Assembly (NCBI GenBank): GCA_037349315.1
Contig: JBAIAC010000001.1
Span: 4,258,001-4,322,000 of the forward strand
Length of the DNA: 64,000 nucleotides
Reading direction: 5' to 3'
Origin: Chelydra serpentina
Lineage: Eukaryota > Chordata > Testudines > Chelydridae
In this document: positions 48,444-59,590 of the stretch, in pieces
Layout: every line of letters starts with the position of its first letter
Numbering within the stretch: position 1 is the stretch's first letter
Notes under the pieces: model-generated
The model's database searches: none
Seen by the model: the letters and a program-made list of their open reading frames with translations, nothing else
What the model was told of the DNA's origin: nothing
Made by a program: the position numbers and the translations under genes

Positions 48444-48674
48444 AGCGTCATCAGCATGGAAACATGTCCTATGGAATGGTGGCCGAAGCATGAAGGGGCA
48501 TACGAATGTTTAGCATATCTGGCACGTAGATACCGTGCAATGATGGCTACAAAAGTCCCATGCGAATGCCTGTTCTCACTTTCTAGTGACATTGCAAATA
48601 AGAAGTGGGCAGCATTATCTCCCATAAATGTAAACAAACTTGTTTGTCTTAACGATTGGCTGAACAAGAAGTAG
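48444..48674 (+). pseudogene. hAT dimerisation domain, right arm
   Basis: It encodes SMETCPMEWWPKHEGAYECLAYLARRY, then TKVPCECLFSLSSDIANKKWAALSP and NKLVCLNDWLNKK, followed by a stop. This is the hAT C-terminal dimerisation domain; the family usually has VPCERLFS.AG at the core. It is open over about 75 codons, but only this domain is present. It is an inverted partner of the damaged left-arm copy. Confidence 0.85.
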
Positions 48675-48888
48675 GTCTGAGTGGATTTGTAGGCTCAAAA
48701 ATGTTGCATTGTTTTGTTTTTGAGTGCAGTTATATAACAAAAAAATCTACATTTCTAAGTTGCACTTTCACGATAAAGGGATTTCACTACAATACTTGTA
48801 TGAGGTGAATTGAAAAACACTGTTTCTTTTGTTTATCATTTTTACAGTGCAAATCTTTATCACCTGGATCACCTGGATCGATCGGACT

Positions 48889-50224
48889 TCAGCTGTCGTT
48901 AAGACTGCGCCGATCACAACACGTCTGCCACTCTTCTCGCACTCTTGCCTTTCTTCTCCACGTTCCTCCGAAACGTTTAACGATGTCATCTTCCCATCTT
49001 CTTGGAGGCCGACCTGGGGGGTCTTTTCTGTTCACGCGGGTACCACTCAGCAATGATTGTGGTCCACCTGTTATCCGTGAGCCGTGCTGTGTGGCCCGCC
49101 CATCACATCTTGTTATGTCTGCTTTCCACGACAATATCTTTCACACCGCTGCGTTCTCTGATGATTTCATTTGGTATACGATCCAGAAGGGAGATTCCCA
49201 ACATAGCTCGTTCTATTGCCCTTTCAGCTACCAACAGCCATTGCTCTTCTCTTTTCGTCAGTGCCCACGTTTCACTGCCATACAGCATGGCTGGCAGCAC
49301 TGCTGAATTGAAAATATTTTTACGTGTGGTCTTGTCAATTTTTCCTTTGAGGGAGTTCTTGATGGAATTAAATGCACACCATCCTGCCCGAATCCTTCGC
49401 GAGAGTTCTCCGTTCAGGTCTTGGCGCATATTAACTTCTTGGCCCAAATATTGTACAGTTCCACTTCTTTGATGTCTTCTCCTGTTACCGTTATTTGGGC
49501 TTTTCGTAAGACGTCTGATCGCATATATTTCGTTTTGCAGCGGTTCATTTGCAGGCCGACCTGACTACTTTTCTTGTCGAGTCTTCGTAGCATGCTCTGC
49601 AGTTGGTTGGTGCTTTCGGCAATTAGTACAATGTCGTCTGCAAATCTGAGATGAGATAATCTCTCTCCGTTTATGTTGACACCACTCCTCCAATTGATCT
49701 TGTTCATCACCATTTCGAGGCAGCCGGTGAATAGTTTCAGTGAAATTGTATCTCCTTGCTTTACGCCTTTGTCGATTGGGATGCGGAGGGGAGTTTCAAG
49801 GACAGTAATGTCTGTTGTACATCCAGTATTCACTTCCTTCAACAAACTAATGTACTGCGTGTTAATGCCCTGCTCTGCGAGCGCCTTCAATATTGCGTTA
49901 AACTCAACGCTATCGAAGGCCTTTTCATAGTCGACAAAAGCAATGCACAGCAGGAGTTTGTATTCCCTCGCTCTTTCTAGGCGCTGGCTAAGGGGAAATA
50001 TATGGTCGATTGTACTGAAATTTCTTCGAAACCCTGCCTGCTCTCTCGGCTCTTGTTCATCCAGACTCTGCGAAAGTCGATTCGTTATCACCTATGTGAA
50101 GAGCTTCTAGATATGAGAAGCAGGCATACAGGGCGGTAGTTCTTAAGATTTTCTCGATCACCCTTCTTGTGCAGCAAGATGGTATTCGACTCCTTCCAGC
50201 TTGATGGTATTTTTCCTTCTTCAA
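48889..50224 (-). pseudogene. RTE LINE reverse transcriptase, C-terminal part
   Basis: Downstream of the CR1 insertion the frame continues with LEEGKIPSSWKESNTILLHKKGDRENLKNYRP, then a frameshift and two stops near 50090-50130. A 225-codon frame (49414-50091) follows, with FVDYEKAFDSVE (residues 52-63), DKGVKQGDTIS and catalytic RFADDIVLI (149-157). A second frameshift near 49445 leads to EVNMRQDLNGELSRRIRAGWCAF and TERAIERAMLGIS-like sequence (49103-49447). A third leads to GRPPRRWEDDIVKRFGG and the stop at 48889. Only about 30 bases of 3' UTR follow. Confidence 0.85.
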
Positions 50225-50230
50225 GATATC

Positions 50231-50656
50231 AGGGGCTTGCCAGGGGCTAGGATTCGTGATGTGACGGAGAGACTGCCGAGACTCATCAAGCCCTCAGATC
50301 GCTACCCCTTCCTGCTTCTTCACATGGGCACCAATGATACTGCCAAGAATGACCTTGAGCATATTACTGCAGACTACGTGGCTCTGGGAAGAAGGATAAA
50401 GGCGTTTGAGGCGCAAGTGGTGTTCTCGTCCATTCTCCCTGTCGCAGGAAAAGGCCGGGGTAGAGACCGTCGAATCGTGGAAGTCAACGAATGGCTACGC
50501 AGATGGTGTCGGAGAGAAGGGTTTGGATTCTTTGACCATGGGATGGTGTTCCAAGAAGAAGGAGTGCTAGGCAGAGATGGGCTCCACCTGACGAAGAGAG
50601 GGAAGAGCATCTATGGAAGCAGGCTGGCCAACCTAGTGAGGAGGGCTTTAAACTAG
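50231..50656 (+). pseudogene. CR1 ORF1 C-terminal esterase (SGNH) domain, truncated
   Basis: The frame begins in CR1 at RGLPGARIRDVTERLPRLI and runs to RRALN and a stop. It shows the SGNH-hydrolase blocks LLLHMGTND and DGLHLTKRG, which carries the catalytic-type Asp/His pair. The GDS block with the nucleophilic serine is lost by truncation. CR1 ORF1 proteins are known to carry an esterase domain. An in-frame ATG at 50201 lies in RTE sequence and is not the native start. Confidence 0.85.
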
Positions 50657-50700
50657 GTTCACTGGGGGAAGGAGACCAAAGCCCCGAGGTAAGTGGGGAA

Positions 50701-51543
50701 GTGGGATACCGGGAGGAAGCACAAGTAGGTGAGTGCAAGAGGGGAGGGCTCCTGCCCCATACTGGGACAGCAGGACAATCGGTGAGTTATCTTAAATGCC
50801 TATACACAAATGCAAGAAGCCTGGGGAACAAGCAGGGAGAACTGGAAGTCCTGGCACAGTCAAGGAATTATGATGTAATTGGAATAACAGAGACTTGGTG
50901 GGATAACTCACACGATTGGAGTACTGTCATGGATGGATATAAACTGTTCAGGAAGGATAGGCAGGGCAGAAAAGGTGGGGGAGTTGCGTTGTATGTAAGA
51001 GAGCAGTATGACTGCTCAGAGCTCCAGTATGAAACTGCAGAAAAACCTGAGAGTCTCTGGATTAAATTGAGAAGTGTGAGCAACAAGGGTAATGTCGTGG
51101 TGGGAGTCTGCTCCAGACCACCAGACCAGGGGGATGAGGTGGACGAGGCTTTCTTCCAGCAACTAACAGAAGTTACTAGATCACAGGCCCTGGTTCTCAT
51201 GGGTGACTTTAATCACCCCGATATCTGCTGGGAGAGCAATACAGCGGTCCACAGACAATTCAGGAAGTTTTTGGAAAGTGTAGGGGACAATTTCCTGGTG
51301 CAAGTGCTGGAGGAACCAACTAGGGGAAAAGCTCTTCTTGACCTGCTGCTCACAAACAGGGAAGAAATAGTAGAGGAAGCAATAGTGGATGGGAACCTGG
51401 GAGGCAGTGACCATGAGATGGTCGAGTTCAGGATCCTGACACAAGCAAGAAAGGAGAGCAGTAGAATACAGAGCCTGGACTTCAGAAAAGCAGACTTTGA
51501 CTCCCTCAGGGAACTGATGGGGCAAGGTCCCCTGGGAGAATAA
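50701..51543 (+). pseudogene. CR1 ORF2 endonuclease part
   Basis: A 280-codon frame contains [14 protein letters not shown] (residues 35-48), IGITETWW with the catalytic Glu at 64, [22 protein letters not shown] with Asp169, DLLLTNREE, and the catalytic [10 protein letters not shown] near 234-243. All these are blocks of an apurinic/apyrimidinic-type endonuclease. It ends early at a TAA at 51541. The rest of ORF2 resumes in another frame at 51596, so a stop and a frameshift between 51541 and 51600 separate the endonuclease from the RT. Confidence 0.9.
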
Positions 51544-51595
51544 CATGAGGGGGAAAGGAGTCGAGGAAAGCTGGCTGTAATTTAAATAATCCTTA

Positions 51596-53551
51596 TTGAG
51601 GTTGCAGGAACAAACCATCCCGATGTGTAGAAAGAAAAGTAAATATGGCAGGCGACCAGCTTGGCTTAACAGTGAAATCCTTGCTCGTCTTAAACACAAA
51701 AAAGCAGCTTACAAGAGGTGGAAGATTGGACAAATGACCAGGGAGGAGTATAAAAATATTGTTCAGGCATGCAGGAGTGAAATTAGGAAGGCCAAATCAC
51801 ACTTGGAATTGCAGCTAGCCGGAGATGTTAGGAGTAACAAGAAGGGTTTCTTCAGGTATGTGAGCAACAAGAAGAAAGTCAAGGAAAGTGTGGGCCCCTT
51901 GCTGAATGAGGGAGGGAACCTAGTGACAGAAGATGTGGAGAAAGCTAGTGTACTCAATGCTTTTTTTGCCTCTGTCTTCACAGACAAGGTCAGCTCCCAG
52001 GCGGCTGCACTCCGCAGCACGGTATGGGGAGGAGGTGACCAGCCCTCTGTGGAGAAAGAAGTAGTTAGGGACTATTTAGAAAAGCTGGACGAACACAAGT
52101 CCATGGGGCCGGATGCACTGCATCCGAGGGTGCTAACGGAGTTGGCCGATGTGATTGCAGAGCCATTGGCCATTATCTTTGACAAATCATGGCAATCGGG
52201 GGAGGTCCCGGATGACTGGAAAAAAGCTAATGTAGTGACCATCTTTAAAAAAGGGAAGAAGGAAGATCCGGGGAACTACAGGCCAGTCAGTCTCACCTCA
52301 GTCCCTGGAAAAATCATGGAACAGGTCCTCAAGGAATCAATTCTGAACCACTTAAAGGAGGGGAAAGTGATCAGGAACAGTCAGCATGGATTCACCAAGG
52401 GCAAGTCATGCCTGACTAACCTAATTGCCTTCTATGATGAGATAACTGGCTCTGTGGATGAGGGGAAAGCAGTGGATGTGCTATTTCTTGACTTTAGCAA
52501 AGCTTTTGATACAGTCTCCCACAGTGTTCTTGCCAGCAAGTTAAAGAAGTATGGGCTGGATGAATGGACGGTAAGGTGGATAGAAAACTGGTTGGATGGT
52601 CGTGCTCAACGGGTAGTGATCAATGGCTCCATGTCTAGTTGGCAGCCGGTATCAAGTGGAGTGCCCCACGGGTCGGTGCTGGGGCCGGTTTTGTTCAATA
52701 TCTTCATCAACGACCTGGAGGATGGTGTGGACTGCACCCTTACCAAGTTTGCAGATGACACTAAACTGGGAGGAGTGGTTGATACGCTGGAGGGTAGGGA
52801 CAGGATACAGAGGGACCTAGACAAATTAGAGGATTGGGCCAAAAGAAATCTGATGAGGTTCAACAAGGACAAGTGCAGAGTCCTGCACTTAGGATGGAAG
52901 AATCCCATGCACTGCTACAGACTATGGACCGAATGGCTGGGCAGCAGTTCTGCAGAAAAGGACCTACGGGTTACAGTGGACAAAAAGCTGAATATGAGTC
53001 AACAGTGTGCCCTTGTTGCCAAGAAGGCTAATGGCATTTTGGGCTGTATAAGTAGGGGCATTGCCAGCAGATCGAGGGACGTGATTATTCCCCTCTATTC
53101 GGCATGGGTGAGGCCTCATTTGGAGTACTGTGTCCAGTTTTGGGCCCCACACTACAAGAAGGATGTGGATAAATTGGAAAGAGTCCAACGGAGGGCAACA
53201 AAAATGATTAGGGGGCTGGAGCACATGACTTATGAGGGGAGGCTGAGGGAACTGAGATTGTTTAGCCTGCAGAAGAGAAGAGTGAGGGGGGATTTGATAG
53301 CTGCTTTCAACTACCTAAAAGGGGGTTCCAAAGAGGATGGATCTAGACTGTTCTCAGTGGTAGAAGATGACAGAACAAGGAGTAATGGTCTCAAGTTGCA
53401 GATGGGGAGTTTTAGGTTGGATATTAGGAAAAACGTTTTCACTAGTAGGGTGGTGAAGCACTGGAATGGGTTACCTAGGGAGGTGGTGGAATCTCCTTCC
53501 TTAGAGGTTTTTAAGGTCAGGCTTGACAAAGCCCTGGCTGGGATGATTTAG
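51596..53551 (+). pseudogene. CR1 ORF2 reverse transcriptase part
   Basis: An uninterrupted 651-codon frame from [22 protein letters not shown] to [11 protein letters not shown] blocks are [28 protein letters not shown] (residues 208-235), [14 protein letters not shown] (263-276), [11 protein letters not shown] (297-307), [10 protein letters not shown] (355-364) and catalytic [11 protein letters not shown] (383-393). The usual GVPQGS has become GVPHGS, changing a conserved glutamine in the primer/template region. The RT is otherwise open, but lacks its in-frame endonuclease. The nominal ATG start is an artefact of the upstream frameshift. Confidence 0.92.
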
Positions 53552-53633
53552 TTGGGGTTGGTCCTGCTTTGAGCAGGGGGTTGGACTAGATGACCTCCCG
53601 AGGTCCCTTCCAACCCTGAGATTCTATGATATC

Positions 53634-54657
53634 GACTGAATTTTAAAGCGAGGGCCTTCCAAAGTTTTTCGCCTCCTGCATAAATCATTTCTGACGTTAT
53701 TCCATCTTTGCCTGGAGCTTTTCCCTTCTTCATCTGGTGTAGTGCGCTTTGGACTTCGCTGACGATTATTGGGGGGACGCGTTCTTCTGACTCTTCGAGG
53801 GTTGGGAGGGGGATGTTGATTCTTGATTTGAACAGTTCTATATAGAAGTCCTCGCAGACCTCCTCCATCCCTGCTCTGTCGATTACTGTCTCTCCATCCT
53901 TGTTCTTCAATGCTGTTATGCTCAATCTATACTGCGTCAATTCCCGCTTGCATGTCCTGAGGCTCTTGCGTGATTCAGCTGTTTTAAGGAGCTTTTCTTT
54001 CGGGAAGTTCTCGAAGTCATCCTTCAGTTTTCGCCGTATAAGCTTGCACAAAATGGAGTACTCGAGGTTGTTATCCGAGCTCCTTTTCATGTTTTTCCGC
54101 TTCTCCAACAAGCTTTTCATTTCAATCGAGATTCTTCCCTTCGCCTTCTTCAGCTTTTTAATTTCAGCTGCTTTTATGCAACATCTCAACTTGTCAGCAA
54201 AGATACTATTGTCCTCATCACACTTTTCCATCTGGCTCCAGTCAAACCCAGAAATCGCTTTTTTCAGCTTTGCTTCATCGAATGTCTTCGGCTGCTGTTT
54301 CCTGTTTGCCATGTGTAACGCCTTCTTTTCCACCGCTTCGTCGAAAATCAACTTCGCTCTAAGCAGGCGATGGTCACTGCCGGTGTTGAATGGCTGCACC
54401 ACAGAGACGTCTTGAACGATGCGCCTTTTATTGACTAAAATATAGTCGATTTCATTCTTACTCTTCACGTTTGGTGCGATCCATGTCCACCTTCTTGAGA
54501 TCTTCTTTTTGTACCAGGTGTTTGCCACGTACAGTTCTTTCATTTCTGCCATCGCTACCAGCCTCTCTCCTCTTTCATTCCTTTCACCGCTGCTGTATCT
54601 CCCTATGAACTTTTCGCCAGCTTTCCCTCGCCCGACCTTGGCGTTGAAATCTCCCAT
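53634..54657 (-). pseudogene. RTE LINE endonuclease and start of reverse transcriptase
   Basis: An open frame of about 340 codons, starting in the apurinic endonuclease with MGDFNAKVG. It passes NERGERL (residues 26-32), WTWIAPNVKSKNEIDYILVN and the catalytic TGSDHRLLRAKL (about 92-103), and a basic linker. It reaches the RT entry region SALHQMKKGKAPGKDGITSEM and LKFSRY, where CR1 cuts it. The first part of the endonuclease is missing by 5' truncation. In RTE elements one ORF carries an endonuclease that nicks target DNA and an RT that copies the element there. The pattern is closest, in my recollection, to RTE-1-like elements of nematodes. Confidence 0.85.
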
Positions 54658-54882
54658 CGTGACAGTGTAAGTGGGCAGTACATACTTTGTATTCTGTGTT
54701 GTAATTCAAATCAATATATTTTAAAATGTAGAAACACATCCAAAAATATTTAATACATTTGAATTGGTATTCTATTGTTTAACAGTGCAATTAAAACTGC
54801 GATGAATCACAATTAATTTTTTAAATCATGATTATTTTTTTGAGTTAATCGCATGAGTTAACTGTGATTAATCAAGAGCCCT

Positions 54883-55554
54883 AAAAATATATATGAAGTG
54901 TCTTTTTCTGAAATAGAAAATTTGAGGAACATACTTTTGTGAATGACACAAATATAAATTAGCATTGTATGTATACGTACATCTCCTATTGACATTAATT
55001 AACAGGAGTTACTTGGATATGTGGAAGAGATTAAAAATTGACATGATTCTGGGAAGAATGGAGAGATGTTTCTTCCCCCTGGTTTCAGGTAGGGGGCACC
55101 ACAGTGTGTCCCCCCCACTGCATACCAACTTTAAGCCTGTGTTGGAAGGGAAGTTGGAGCTGGAAGAGGGGAGAGTGTGGAGGAGGGAAGGGAGGCTGTC
55201 ACCAGCACTAGTAGTGTTGTGTGTTGCTGTGTGCAACAGCTTGGTCAGCATAACTGCTTCCTAAAAGCTGATTAGCAGAGATAAGAGCTGAGCTCACCAT
55301 CTGAAAGGCAGAGGTAAGCACCAGATGCAAGCCAGCAGGACTGAGGAGAAAGACCAGCTTCTTTCCTACTGGCTGAACACACACAGAAAGAGGGAGGAAG
55401 AGAGGGTGCTCTGCCAGATCCCTCACAGTGGTGGTAGGGAGAACAAGCTGGTATTGCTTGGTGTGGGACAGACACCCTTATTAGAGAGACTAGCCCCAAA
55501 AGGGTGGAGGGTGCATGAAGGGGAAGAAATACAGCACACTATCCACACACACAT
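54883..55554. other. Non-coding stretch, no gene seen
   Basis: Unique-looking sequence with purine-rich segments near 55150 and 55390; no domain found. Confidence 0.4.
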
Positions 55555-55557
55555 TTA

Positions 55558-55777
55558 GGATATGTCTACACTTGACTTGAGTCATGTTAGTGAACATGCA
55601 CCTAAATCAAGAGCAATTCCAGTGTAGATATGACAAAAGTTTGTTGCTAGTGCTAATAGGACTAGCAACAAATGTATGTCTTGAATTAACATTTGTATAG
55701 TGTTAGCACTAACATTTACAGTCATACTGGTAACCCTTTTAAAATAAGAAAACTTGATTCAAGTGTAGATTAGCCCC
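55558..55777. mobile_element. Harbinger-type MITE
   Basis: The ends GGATATGTCTACACTTGA and the complement of TCAAGTGTAGATTAGCCCC are inverted repeats. The flanks are TTA on the left and TAA on the right, both allowed Harbinger targets but not identical. Inside, GCTAGTGCTAATAG and GTTAGCACTAACA fold back. Non-coding. Confidence 0.65.
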
Positions 55778-55780
55778 TAA

Positions 55781-57579
55781 ATGCAGACACACAGTGTATG
55801 ATAAACACAGGACACAGTGTTACTGGGGAGCTTTCAGGAAAAAGGGGAGCCATGATCACCTGTGGAATCTCCACCATGCCCATGCCAACTTTTAATTCAA
55901 AGTTACCTCACTTGGGGGAACTGAGCTGCAGTGGACCAGATTTCAGTCCATGAGCACAAAGTTTCTCAGCCCCACTATAGCCCTTTGCAGTCCTCTGGTA
56001 GCACAAAAATGTAACCAACATTCCTGATCTTTCTCCCAACATGAAAGAAGTCCCCATATGGCAGAAAACTGGCATAGAAGCTCTATGCTACCACATCAAC
56101 AGCCCCTCATGTAGGGGGATGAACAAGAAGAAGCGGCATAGTTGGAGAAGTACTGTGTTTCATTAATCCCCGACTGTCAGAATGGGCCCTTAGGATCAAA
56201 GACAATTGGGTATAGTTTGGAGCCGCTGTGAGGCTGCACTAAATTGCACTGGGGATGGAATTGGTGGCCTTAGACTAAATAGACCTGTAAAAAGTGGCAT
56301 AAAGTCAGCTTTGTCAGATCCTCTTGTCCTAAGTCATTAGGTCCCCACACCCTTCATTGTCATGTGCAAAGAGGAACTGTTAGCAGACAGGTAGCTAGGA
56401 TTCCAGTTACTAGTCTGAGCATGCAAGTACCCTTAATTCATGCAAGGGAGTAGTTGTATAGGTTAAATTGATGTATGAGCATTTTGGGGGGAAGTCCCAT
56501 TGTGACTATGGCTGAAAATTTGTCCACCTGTGCAAAGCAGTACCATTGTAAAGAAGTAAGTATGCTCAGGGTACTAACTGAAGCTTATACAAAAATTCTT
56601 GAGGAAGAAGCTCTGCAAAACTGGTAGCTCATAATTGTTAAATATAAAACAAACAGCTGAGTAAGACTCTGAAAATGGTCACACCACAGTCTAGACAACA
56701 CAGTGCCTAGACACTGCAATGATTGCCTAAATTCCTAAAATAGATTAGACAGAATCTAAAGGGAAATTACAGGGCTTGTATTAATAGAAGATCCATTCAG
56801 GCAATTTCAAATGGATGTAACTCAGAATTAACTAAATCAAGCAAGCATGGGTGACTATGCCCACTATAGCGTACATACCAGTATCTTTTATCATTACTCT
56901 TGAAAAGCCTTAGAACAATTATGTGTCACAGTAATTCTAGTATTAAACAGAGCAAAAGGCACCCCTATTGCACCAAAATAGTGCCCATACATTTCTGAAT
57001 ATCATCCTAATTTTATTTTACACTAATTACACTTGTACTTTCAGATCCAAGGAGATGAACCACAATGGGAATTTGTTCACTAAGCTCACTGCTACTGAAT
57101 ACAGTATTTAGTCTTTGAAGAGGGGAATGCATTTAATTTCCCCATGATATAGTTCTCAATAAAACATTGCTCTTATTTTCCTTGATTACTGAAGTGCACA
57201 CTATGTGATTTTTTTAAAATTAAGAACTGATTTGTAAATATTTTGAACAGCTATAGGTATGAAAAAATGCTACTTTGAAGATTTTTGAAGAGGTTCTCCC
57301 TAGGACACCAGTTCTAGAGGAGGACTCATAGCTTCTGCTCAGATTACTTGCCCAGTGATGTAAAACCACTGAGGAATGGGTGAGTGGAAGGAGGAACTCT
57401 TGCAGTCCCTCCTAACCCTACGGTTCTATGGTGCTCTGATTTATCCTCTTCCTCACCACATCTGTTGTTGGTAGAGAGTCTTTTGCTCATTGGGCCCATC
57501 CCAGATAACCTCTGTTTGGGCTGAGAAACCACTTGGAACAGGAGGTGACCTGCCATTTCTGGGATGCCAAGGTAAACAC
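55781..57579. other. Non-coding stretch, no gene seen
   Basis: AT-rich sequence without recognisable coding or clear repeats. Confidence 0.45.
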
Positions 57580-57990
57580 TAAGGGTATGTCTACACTACG
57601 AGAGTAGTTCGATTTCACTTAAACTGAATTTGTGAAACCGATATTACAAAGTCGAACGTGTGTATCCACACTAAGGACAGTAATTCGACTTTGTGAGTCC
57701 ACACTAACGGGGCAAGCGTCAACATTGCAAGCGGTGCACTATGGGTAGCTATCCCACAGTTCCCGCAGTCCCTGCTGGACATTGGAATACTGGGTAAAGC
57801 TCCCAATGCCTGCTGGGGCAAAAAATGTGTCGTGGGAGGTTTTGGGTAACTGTCGTCATTCAACCCTCACTCCCGCCCTCCCTCCGTGAAAGCGCCAGCG
57901 GGCAATCAGTTCGCGCCCTTTTCTACTGATTGACAGCACGGATGCCACAGCACCGCGAGCATAGAGCCCGCTGCGATCATCGCTGCAGTT

Positions 57991-59243
57991 ATGGCCGTTG
58001 TCAACACCTCGCGCCTTATCGTCCACCTGTTTCAGAGGCAGATGCTGAGAAATCGGGTGAGGAGGCTACCGCAGCATGGTGAAGACATTGACTCTGAGAT
58101 GGGCACACAGCTCTCACAAAGCATGGGACCCCACACCCTGGACATCATGGTGGCAGTGGGTCATGTTGATGCTGTGGAATGGCAGTTTTGGGCCCGGGAA
58201 ACAAGCACGGACTGGTGGGACCGCATAGTGCTGCAGGTCTGGGATGAATAACAGTGCCTGCGAAACTTTTGGATGCGTAAGGGCACTTTCCTTGAACTTT
58301 GTGAGTTGCTGTCCCCTGCCCTGAAGCGCCAGGACACCTGGATGCGAGCAGCCCTGACTATCCAGAAGTGAGTGGCCATAGCCCTCTGAAAGCTTGCAAT
58401 GCCTGACAGCTACCGGTCAGTCGTGAATCAATTCAGAGTGGGCAAATCTACAGTGGGGGCTGCTGTGATGCAAGTAGCCAATGCAATCGTTAAGCTGCTG
58501 CTGTCAAAGGTAGTGACCCTGGGAAACGTGCAGGTGATCATAGATGGCTTCGCTGCGATGGGATTCCCAAACTGCGGTGGGGCTATTGATGGAACTCACA
58601 TCCCTATTCTGGGACCGGACCACCAGGGCAGCCAGTACATTAACCGAAAGGGCTACTTTTCAATGGTGCTTCAAGCACTGGTGGACCATAAGGGACGCTT
58701 TACCAACATCAACGACGGGTGGCCGGGCAAGGTTCATGACGCTCGCGTTTTCAGGAACTCTGGTCTGTTTAGACGGCTGCAGGAAGGTATTTACTTCCCG
58801 GACCACAAAATAACTGTTGGGGATGTGGAGATGCCTATAGTGATCCTCGGGGACCCAGACTACCCGCTAATGCCCTGGCTCATGAAGCCGTACACAGGCG
58901 CCCTGGACAGTGAAAAGGAGCTCTTCAACTACCGTCTGAGCAAGTGCAGAATGGTGGTGGAGTGTGCTTTTGGACGTCTGAAGGGGAGATGGAGACTCCC
59001 CCGACTCGCTCTGATCTCAGCGAAACCAATATCCCCATTGTGATTGCAGCTTGGTGTGTGCTCCACAATCTCTGTGAGAGCAAGGGGGAGACGTTTATGG
59101 TGGGGTGGGAGGTTGAGGCAAATCGCCTGGCTGCTGATTACACGCAGCCAGACACCCGGGCAATTAGAAGAGCACAGCGGGATGCGCTGCACATCCGGGA
59201 AGCTTTGAAAGCTAGCTTCCAGACTGACCAGGGTAACCTGTGA
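57991..59243 (+). pseudogene. Harbinger DDE transposase, decayed
   Basis: The gene starts at ATG 57991 (MAVVNTSRLIVHLFQRQMLRNR, good context GTTATGG). One frame runs to about 58990, interrupted by stops at 58249 (TAA), 58369 (TGA) and 58387 (TGA). Each is one transition away from a sense codon. The catalytic core is clear: GFPNCGGAIDGTHIPI with the first Asp, GWPGKVHDARVFRNS with the second, GDPDYPLMPWLMKPY, and RMVVECAFGRLKGRW with the Glu. After RWR a one-base shift near 58995 moves the frame to RSDLSETNIPIVIAAWCVLHNLCESKGETF and on to the stop at 59243. The family (HARBI1-like, DDE_Tnp_4) cuts at TWA targets. This copy cannot make an active enzyme. Confidence 0.92.
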
Positions 59244-59344
59244 CTATTACGTTTGTTTAAGCAGCAGCTGAACCTGCCTTCATTTCTTTACCCAGTTACT
59301 GTTGCCTATCCTCTGCAATTACCAAACCCCTTCCCCCCCTTCCC

Positions 59345-59590
59345 ACACACCCTTAAAAATAAAATACATGAAACATTGTTTATTAAAACCGTCTTCTTTA
59401 TTAAGGATTTCTCAATAAAGGGTTGAAACTGGGACGCATACTGCGGTTGGGGAGCTGGTGGAGTGATGGAAAGGACGTTTCTAAACTCGGGGAATGAAAT
59501 GCTCCTCCTCCTAGAGCAGTCCACAGTGGTGGACTGGTTGTTTCAACGGAGCCTACCACCCCTCCTTTTTGGGACTCTGTGTGGTGGGGC
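59345..59590. repeat. Diverged duplicate of the Myb/SANT gene's 3' region
   Basis: TTATTAAGGATTTCTCAATAAAGG..., GGAATGAAATGCTCC..., GAGCAGTCCACAG and GGGGCTATGTGACTTTGTGG here match in order TTATTAAGGACTTCACAATTAGG, GGAATGAGAGCC, GAGCAGTCCGCAGG and GGGATGGGACTTTGTGG at 59925-60118. The end of exon 2 thus exists twice in tandem, the outer copy being eroded. Confidence 0.75.
59355..59362 (+). terminator. Polyadenylation signal of the transposase gene
   Basis: AAAAATAAAATAC about 115 bases after the transposase stop contains AATAAA in plus orientation. Confidence 0.5.

Larger units (their letters stand above)
50231..53627 (+). mobile_element. CR1 LINE, longest copy in the window
   Basis: It spans the end of ORF1, all of ORF2 and the 3' UTR. 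It ends ATTCTAT at 53627, flanked by the 6-base duplication GATATC at 50225-50230 and 53628-53633. Its insertion splits the RTE frame between the codons for SRY and LEEG. It is the innermost and youngest element in this nest. It is 5'-truncated within ORF1. Confidence 0.93.
48856..54667 (-). mobile_element. RTE-clade LINE inserted in the hAT element
   Basis: A minus-strand LINE starts inside its endonuclease domain near 54667 and ends at 48856 with a very short 3' tail of repeated ATCACCTGG units. The short tail and microsatellite end fit RTE elements. It sits in the hAT right arm after TTACAGTGCAAAT (48842-48855), and the hAT sequence resumes near 54667 with a loss of about 20 bases of target. 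A CR1 copy (50231-53627) interrupts it. Confidence 0.85.
47394..54882. mobile_element. Palindromic non-autonomous hAT derivative, host of nested LINEs
   Basis: The left end AGGGCTGTACATTGATTAA and the complement of the right end AGGGCTCTTGATTAATCAC are terminal inverted repeats. Both are followed by ATTAATCACAATTAATT-type subterminal repeats and the motif ACTGTTAAACAATA. The two arms each carry the 3' part of a hAT transposase gene pointing outward. The right arm is split by an RTE LINE at 48856-54667. Without it the element is about 1.7 kb. An 8-bp flanking duplication is not recognisable. Confidence 0.8.

Noticed and set aside
50374..50738. Minus-strand frames opposite CR1 ORF1
   Set aside because: They are shadows of the plus-strand CR1 coding frames.
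53900..54415. 171-residue plus-strand frame
   Set aside because: It is antisense to the RTE endonuclease/RT frame and has no domain of its own.
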